From assembly GCA_002436415.1 (NCBI GenBank), contig DJMA01000037.1:1-47238 (forward strand): DNA of 47,238 nucleotides. The letters are read 5' to 3'. Below the pieces are notes generated by a model that searched no databases, was not told where the DNA came from, and was given only the letters and a program-made list of their open reading frames with translations. Both the position numbers and the translations under genes were made by a program. The DNA is from Bdellovibrionaceae bacterium UBA6502. GTDB taxonomy: Bacteria > Bdellovibrionota > Bdellovibrionia > Bdellovibrionales > UBA840. Below are positions 44,001 through 47,238 of this stretch, piece by piece. Positions within the stretch are counted from its first letter, which is position 1, and each line of letters begins with the position of its first letter.

Positions 44001-47000
44001 CGGGGACGGTATTTCGTAGCCATCTCCTTTTTTGTATGTGGAGTTATAGGAGACTAAAAAGCTTGCCAATTTACTACCATTAACACCTTGAATTCCTACA
44101 TAGCCTGAAAACAAAATTTCCTCGTCAAAAACATCCATTTTAGAGTTTCCTCCAGTAAAAAACTCTAAAGGATCGCCATCCTCAAAATAGTCAGGTAAAA
44201 TTGAAACCAAATCACTTGTGATTTTTTGCACCGATTTTTCTATAAGATTTAATTTATATAGCCCACCATTTTGGGACTCCAAATTCATTAAGTAGACTTC
44301 ACTTCTTTTGTTAACCCCTATTAAATAGTTACCAGAAACAAAATTAAAACCTGTGTTTTCTATTACAGATTTCATTACGCCTGATGGTTCAAGAATCACT
44401 AAATGACCATCACCATTTACATTCATCATAAAATACAAGTTTTCATCATCATCAACAGCTAATTTTGTTACTCTTTGAATAGGCACATCAAATGCATTAT
44501 GATTCAACTCTGTTCCGTTAAATCTATCCCCACCGTTTCCAGCATAGCTAACTATTATACCATCAGTCCCAATTTTCCTAATCGTTCTTGCTTGGCGATC
44601 TTTAAAGAACACATTTCCTTTCTTTGAAATAACAAAGCCATCATTTGCTGTAAATTTGGCATTAACTGCCAAGCCATTATCCCCTGATGAACCAGGTCGC
44701 CCTGTCCCTGCAAAAACTTTTAATTCTTCAGTTTCTAAATCATAGGTCCAAATCCTATAGCTAGATAGTATATATAGCTTACCATCAGGACCAGCCTTCA
44801 TGTCAGAAGGGGTATCTATTGCCAAGTCCTTAATACCAACCGCAGTAAAGTTTCTGTTAATTTTATATAGCCTTTGGCTATTAATAAAATAAAAGTTCCC
44901 ATCCTGAGCTCTAGTTAAAGCAAAAGACCCTAATCGAGTAAGCGGAGCGGGGAATTCTACACCAATATTAGGCTTATTATACAAATAGCTTGAAGTTGCT
45001 CCTAATAAAAACTGCACTGGCATTCTCGAGTCTAATTGATAAGTGGATCCATCACCTAAAGATAAAGTAGAGGTGCTAGGGTTGTAGGTGTGATATAGGT
45101 TGTACGTCCAATTCCCTGCGACCCCATTTGAATAAACTGGTATATCTACACCTAACTTATAAACATTCTCAGCCTCTAAAAACATTTCACCACTCCCAGT
45201 ACCAGCTCTTGACAAAGATGGGAATGAAACACCATCGTTGTTAGGCAGCGTCCTTCCAAAGGAGGTAAAATTACTTATCGAAGACGTGTTGCCGTCATCA
45301 ACAACTCGTGAAGTCCACATAAAGTTAGGTACAACATATCTGTCTTGCATTACATACCTAGATTTAACGTATGCTTTGACTTCTTTACCCAAGAATCTTC
45401 CTGCAAAATCTTTACCGTCCCATTCAATGTTAAAATATTGACCTGGCTGATTTGAAAAACTCTCTTTAAAAGTTCGGCCTCCAACTGTCACACTTATTTC
45501 AACCCTTTGAATATCAAGAGCATTACTATCATAAAGATCATCTGTAATTACAGGGATGCTTAGTTGGTACTTTCCATTAAATCCAGGGCTACGCTTTGAC
45601 GAATAGCTTAGTTTACCGTTACCAGAAGGAAGATTAACCCACTCAACAAAGTGTCGGCTATACATATCAACGATTGAACCATGGGTATACTGCCTCTCTG
45701 AACAAGATGGCCCAATTCGATTTGGAGTTGGCTCGTGTGCGATTACCGAACTGTCAATTTTAGGAAGCCAATAAAATGGAACTGCATCACCAAGAGCATT
45801 ATAGTCTTGAGGTGAAAAGTGACTAACTGGTATCCTCCAAAAGCTACTGCCTTCGGCATAGGTATTTTTTATGAAATCTAACTCTACTTGTGATAAATCA
45901 AGTTCAGGTATCTCATCAGAAGCATCACTAATACCATCACCGTTTAAATCTAATTCAAAATCAGACCCTTCGTTTTTCAATACGCTTATAACAATCCCAT
46001 CCTGGCGAGCAACCCATGCCCTTTTGTTGCGGTCATATGTACCGCTAGGCACAGCACTACCAACAGGAAAATTTAAAAAATTATCGAGATAATAATAAAT
46101 AGGACTACTAAATTTGACACTTAAACTTGGGTCTGCAATTGTCTCATCAATAGAAAACTCTGCTGCATAGGTGTATGCGGTGTTTGCGGCAATATCTGCC
46201 GGCATCCTTTCTGGGCCCAAATCCCCTACTGTGTATTCTGTTACTCGTAAATTAAATTTTGGTAAAATTGTTTGTAATCCGTCTTTGGTTTCTAGAACAG
46301 CATTAGTTCCTGGTGGGAAAAACATCCTTGAAGTTCGCATCCCTACTTCATCTTCCTCAGTATCGCCGACGAAACTCTGAAATTCTCCAGAGCCCATTAC
46401 AATACTTTTACTAATCGCAGAAACAGGTGTTAACGCAACATCAGGCAATGAAACAGGTGCATTTCTATCAACATAAATTTTTCTATCAACTGGGAAATAC
46501 CCTGCTTTACTGAGGCGAATGTCTCTATACCCTCCTCCATTAAAGCTTATCCCATAACGACCTTCAGCAGTTGAAACAACATGCCCAGCATAGGAATGAT
46601 CCAAGACCTCAACTTCCACACCGGGCAACTCTGCTCCTGTAGAATCCAAAACTTTACCAACTGCTAAGGATACAGATGACTTATCAAAAGCGTCTTTATC
46701 TACACCAATTTGTATTGGCTCATCTCCGCTAATCAAAAACTCATACTGATCCCCAACTCCTGATTCTGAACGATTTAGTTGAGGAGCAACATTTTCAAAA
46801 TTTATCCCAGGCTCTGGCTCCACAAAATCTATCGTCTCAGTGCGAACTATTATAGATTCTTGGGCAACTTCACCACTGGCCGTCCTTACCTCTAGATCAA
46901 GCCTTAAAGGCGCAGTAACATTGATTGGTAAACTTAATACAAAGTCTCTCAATTCAACAGATCCGGGAGAATACTGAACTCCATTTAAAGTATAAGAACT

Positions 47001-47238
47001 AATTTCTTTATTAACAGAAAAATCAACAGAGAAACTATCACCTCTAAGGCTTTCCCCTTCGTTAGGCGAATTCAGACTTAATTCCAGAGGCGCCTCTTGT
47101 ACAACAATAGTTCGAAAAACCTCCTCTGATAGGCTTCCATTATCATCTAAGACTATAAGACCAACACTATATTCACCTTTGGCCTCAAAAATATAAACGA
47201 AAGATTCTTCTGTGGAGACCAAAACGTTGTTAATCTTC
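41001..47238 (-). CDS. Giant Rhs/YD-repeat polymorphic toxin, N-terminus outside the window
   Basis: At least 2078 residues, open to the window edge. Visible order: PKD-like domain (EAKGEYSVGLIVLDDNGS), Ig-like region, a carboxypeptidase-regulatory/PEGA-like domain (KVLDSTGAELPGVEVEVLDHSYAG). Then a calcium-loop-like DLNGDGISDASDEIPELD, NHL propeller repeats (GRPGSSGDNGLAVNAKF, GIIVSYAGNGGDRFNG) and many YD repeats (NEYDxxGR-type) forming the Rhs shell. It ends in the Rhs core and, after DPNGL, a 130-residue Gly-rich tip (LQIGGQLTGFFPTAGAGISGG). The shell encloses and releases the tip toxin. No T6SS or other delivery gene is visible here. The tip family is not recognised. Confidence 0.88.
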   Translation of the reverse strand, partial: KINNVLVSTEESFVYIFEAKGEYSVGLIVLDDNGSLSEEVFRTIVVQEAPLELSLNSPNEGESLRGDSFSVDFSVNKEISSYTLNGVQYSPGSVELRDFVLSLPINVTAPLRLDLEVRTASGEVAQESIIVRTETIDFVEPEPGINFENVAPQLNRSESGVGDQYEFLISGDEPIQIGVDKDAFDKSSVSLAVGKVLDSTGAELPGVEVEVLDHSYAGHVVSTAEGRYGISFNGGGYRDIRLSKAGYFPVDRKIYVDRNAPVSLPDVALTPVSAISKSIVMGSGEFQSFVGDTEEDEVGMRTSRMFFPPGTNAVLETKDGLQTILPKFNLRVTEYTVGDLGPERMPADIAANTAYTYAAEFSIDETIADPSLSVKFSSPIYYYLDNFLNFPVGSAVPSGTYDRNKRAWVARQDGIVISVLKNEGSDFELDLNGDGISDASDEIPELDLSQVELDFIKNTYAEGSSFWRIPVSHFSPQDYNALGDAVPFYWLPKIDSSVIAHEPTPNRIGPSCSERQYTHGSIVDMYSRHFVEWVNLPSGNGKLSYSSKRSPGFNGKYQLSIPVITDDLYDSNALDIQRVEISVTVGGRTFKESFSNQPGQYFNIEWDGKDFAGRFLGKEVKAYVKSRYVMQDRYVVPNFMWTSRVVDDGNTSSISNFTSFGRTLPNNDGVSFPSLSRAGTGSGEMFLEAENVYKLGVDIPVYSNGVAGNWTYNLYHTYNPSTSTLSLGDGSTYQLDSRMPVQFLLGATSSYLYNKPNIGVEFPAPLTRLGSFALTRAQDGNFYFINSQRLYKINRNFTAVGIKDLAIDTPSDMKAGPDGKLYILSSYRIWTYDLETEELKVFAGTGRPGSSGDNGLAVNAKFTANDGFVISKKGNVFFKDRQARTIRKIGTDGIIVSYAGNGGDRFNGTELNHNAFDVPIQRVTKLAVDDDENLYFMMNVNGDGHLVILEPSGVMKSVIENTGFNFVSGNYLIGVNKRSEVYLMNLESQNGGLYKLNLIEKSVQKITSDLVSILPDYFEDGDPLEFFTGGNSKMDVFDEEILFSGYVGIQGVNGSKLASFLVSYNSTYKKGDGYEIPSPYSEEKFQFDKNGNHITTTDSKFDHIVYSFSRDAEGRLSSVTDKYGNETSFSYSGEDLSIQFPNLGYPLNFSVSNNGDLVEADLGNGEVYSLSYDSSGRLRKFTNPLGGEKEYTYDSQGFLSREENELGGLLSLINQRNIESSSYQENQQIQVNRSTYNVQDIDYTLALDGGTVSTVSVGGQPLMETIAREGQNLVSYSNGSVIESSFTASIDHGILKADVSSRNITTPGGLVSEAASLSRVSLSSDGDRLGRYKYSSINGKAYYSYLDLNTKITNFGLPSGKQSYLSYNELGDPSSAWQEDVAPITWEYNQDGTVYAVSQADRRWVYGYNNLQLSSITDPMGNVKNLVRNSKGEIVEQNINGKRKLLFEYDDSGRLEKLTNPMAGVYVMLSNVSKLLESFEAPIINGNSQNIESFGYSIDKQLNSFTKPNGSSLGYIYNDIGKLQNVTEDSVVLKTYVRDRSKDQLTGINSASGINHIFSYDGFLLKSEMVSGELSGSYQLNYDNDFRLSSDQVSSGDLISYTYDDDSLLSSAGSSAYTYKSSNTQLESVNLGSLKTEMTYNQYGELETLSVTNTTTAQEIYSYSLTRDLLGRISVKDESISGISTQYIYDYDEFSQLKSVSKDSALISQFDYDANGNRTLNNTEVTSYDVQDRVIASNGIAHEFTSNGQLISLGSVPSNKTFEYDALGMLKKVVLPTSDIIEYVNDARDRRSVIKKNGIVQKAFIYQDQLNPVAELDGSGNIISRFVYGSKINVPEYMIKGGIEYKIISDHLGSVRLVVNSSNGNIVQRMDYDTWGKVLSDTNPGFQPFGFAGGIYDQDTGLVKFGARDYDPETGRWISKDPIRFDGGINLYAYADNDPVNKIDPNGLWALQIGGQLTGFFPTAGAGISGGIALSYSAEHGFQYGTYFNTSGRGGLGVDYGLAGQAAFTPGANQLSDLNGSFYGAGIEALTVGLSRTVPSQGNAGPTYGISIGSPGLGVMGIVGYQETVNFSGGQQCQ
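41394..41726 (-). repeat. Rhs-core direct repeat, copy 3, in the full-length gene
   Basis: The same 333-bp segment as at 36402-36734 and 40049-40381, here within the complete Rhs gene. It differs at a few residues (NSSNGN for NASNGN, VLSDTN for VLNDTN, PIRFD for PIKFD). It is the acceptor arm for tip exchange. Confidence 0.9.

Noticed and set aside
1..47238. CRISPR arrays, tRNA and rRNA genes
   Set aside because: No regularly spaced repeats, cloverleaf sequences or rRNA-like stretches were seen on either strand.

Overview
This AT-rich window looks like a chromosome segment of a Gram-negative, probably predatory or gliding, bacterium of the Bdellovibrionota type (Bdellovibrio / Bacteriovorax-like). 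The inference rests on a TIGR02147-family regulator coupled to a secreted protein, many exported, lipoprotein and outer-membrane-like products, BamB/YfgM-like envelope proteins, and two MotA/MotB-type proton-channel modules. No rRNA, tRNA or CRISPR array was found. No 16S or marker gene is available to fix the genus.

Left part (1-8500): a 5'-truncated IS1-like transposase with its right terminal sequence. Then comes a minus-strand envelope cluster running from 5513 down to 894: FecR-like membrane protein, outer-membrane-barrel-like protein, a 158-bp MITE-like element, a MotA/TolQ/ExbB channel protein and its MotB/ExbD-like partner with a C-terminal beta-domain. A diguanylate cyclase is divergent from it, followed by an unrecognised exported protein.

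Middle (8500-31500): housekeeping and envelope genes. These are uridine kinase, a DUF4421-like outer-membrane protein, proA, a lipoprotein, a GH79/heparanase-like glycosidase, a LOG-family hydrolase, an exported alpha/beta hydrolase and a cyclophilin. A striking three-gene operon follows: OmpA/MotB-like coiled coil, MotA/ZorA-like channel, and a 1292-residue FHA + coiled-coil + membrane protein. A divergent XRE regulator has three tandem 20-bp palindromic operators. Next come a lipoprotein, BamB-like and YfgM-like genes, an RluB-type pseudouridine synthase, an RlmL-like methyltransferase, the TIGR02147/secreted pair, a strong terminator and a thioesterase.

Right part (31500-47238): an Rhs polymorphic-toxin locus, all genes on the minus strand. 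A giant Rhs/YD-repeat protein (partial at the window edge) ends in a glycine-rich tip with a membrane/zinc-ribbon candidate immunity protein. Downstream lies a string of displaced tip cassettes, two of which carry the same 333-bp Rhs-core segment. One encodes an M23 peptidase tip with a lipoprotein immunity candidate; another encodes a Cys/His hydrolase-like tip with a three-helix membrane immunity candidate. A glycine-zipper tip lacks the core, and a fully degraded tip start is also present. Between the cassettes sit a DUF6978/DUF1828-like gene pair, a complete IS407-group IS3 element with a 4-bp target duplication, a broken serine recombinase and a frameshifted PIN-like/membrane gene. A motif TTGGCA-N6-TGGCA, resembling a sigma-54 promoter, recurs four times on the plus strand beside the cassettes. 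The locus reads as an archive of toxin tips that could be swapped onto the full-length Rhs gene by homologous recombination.
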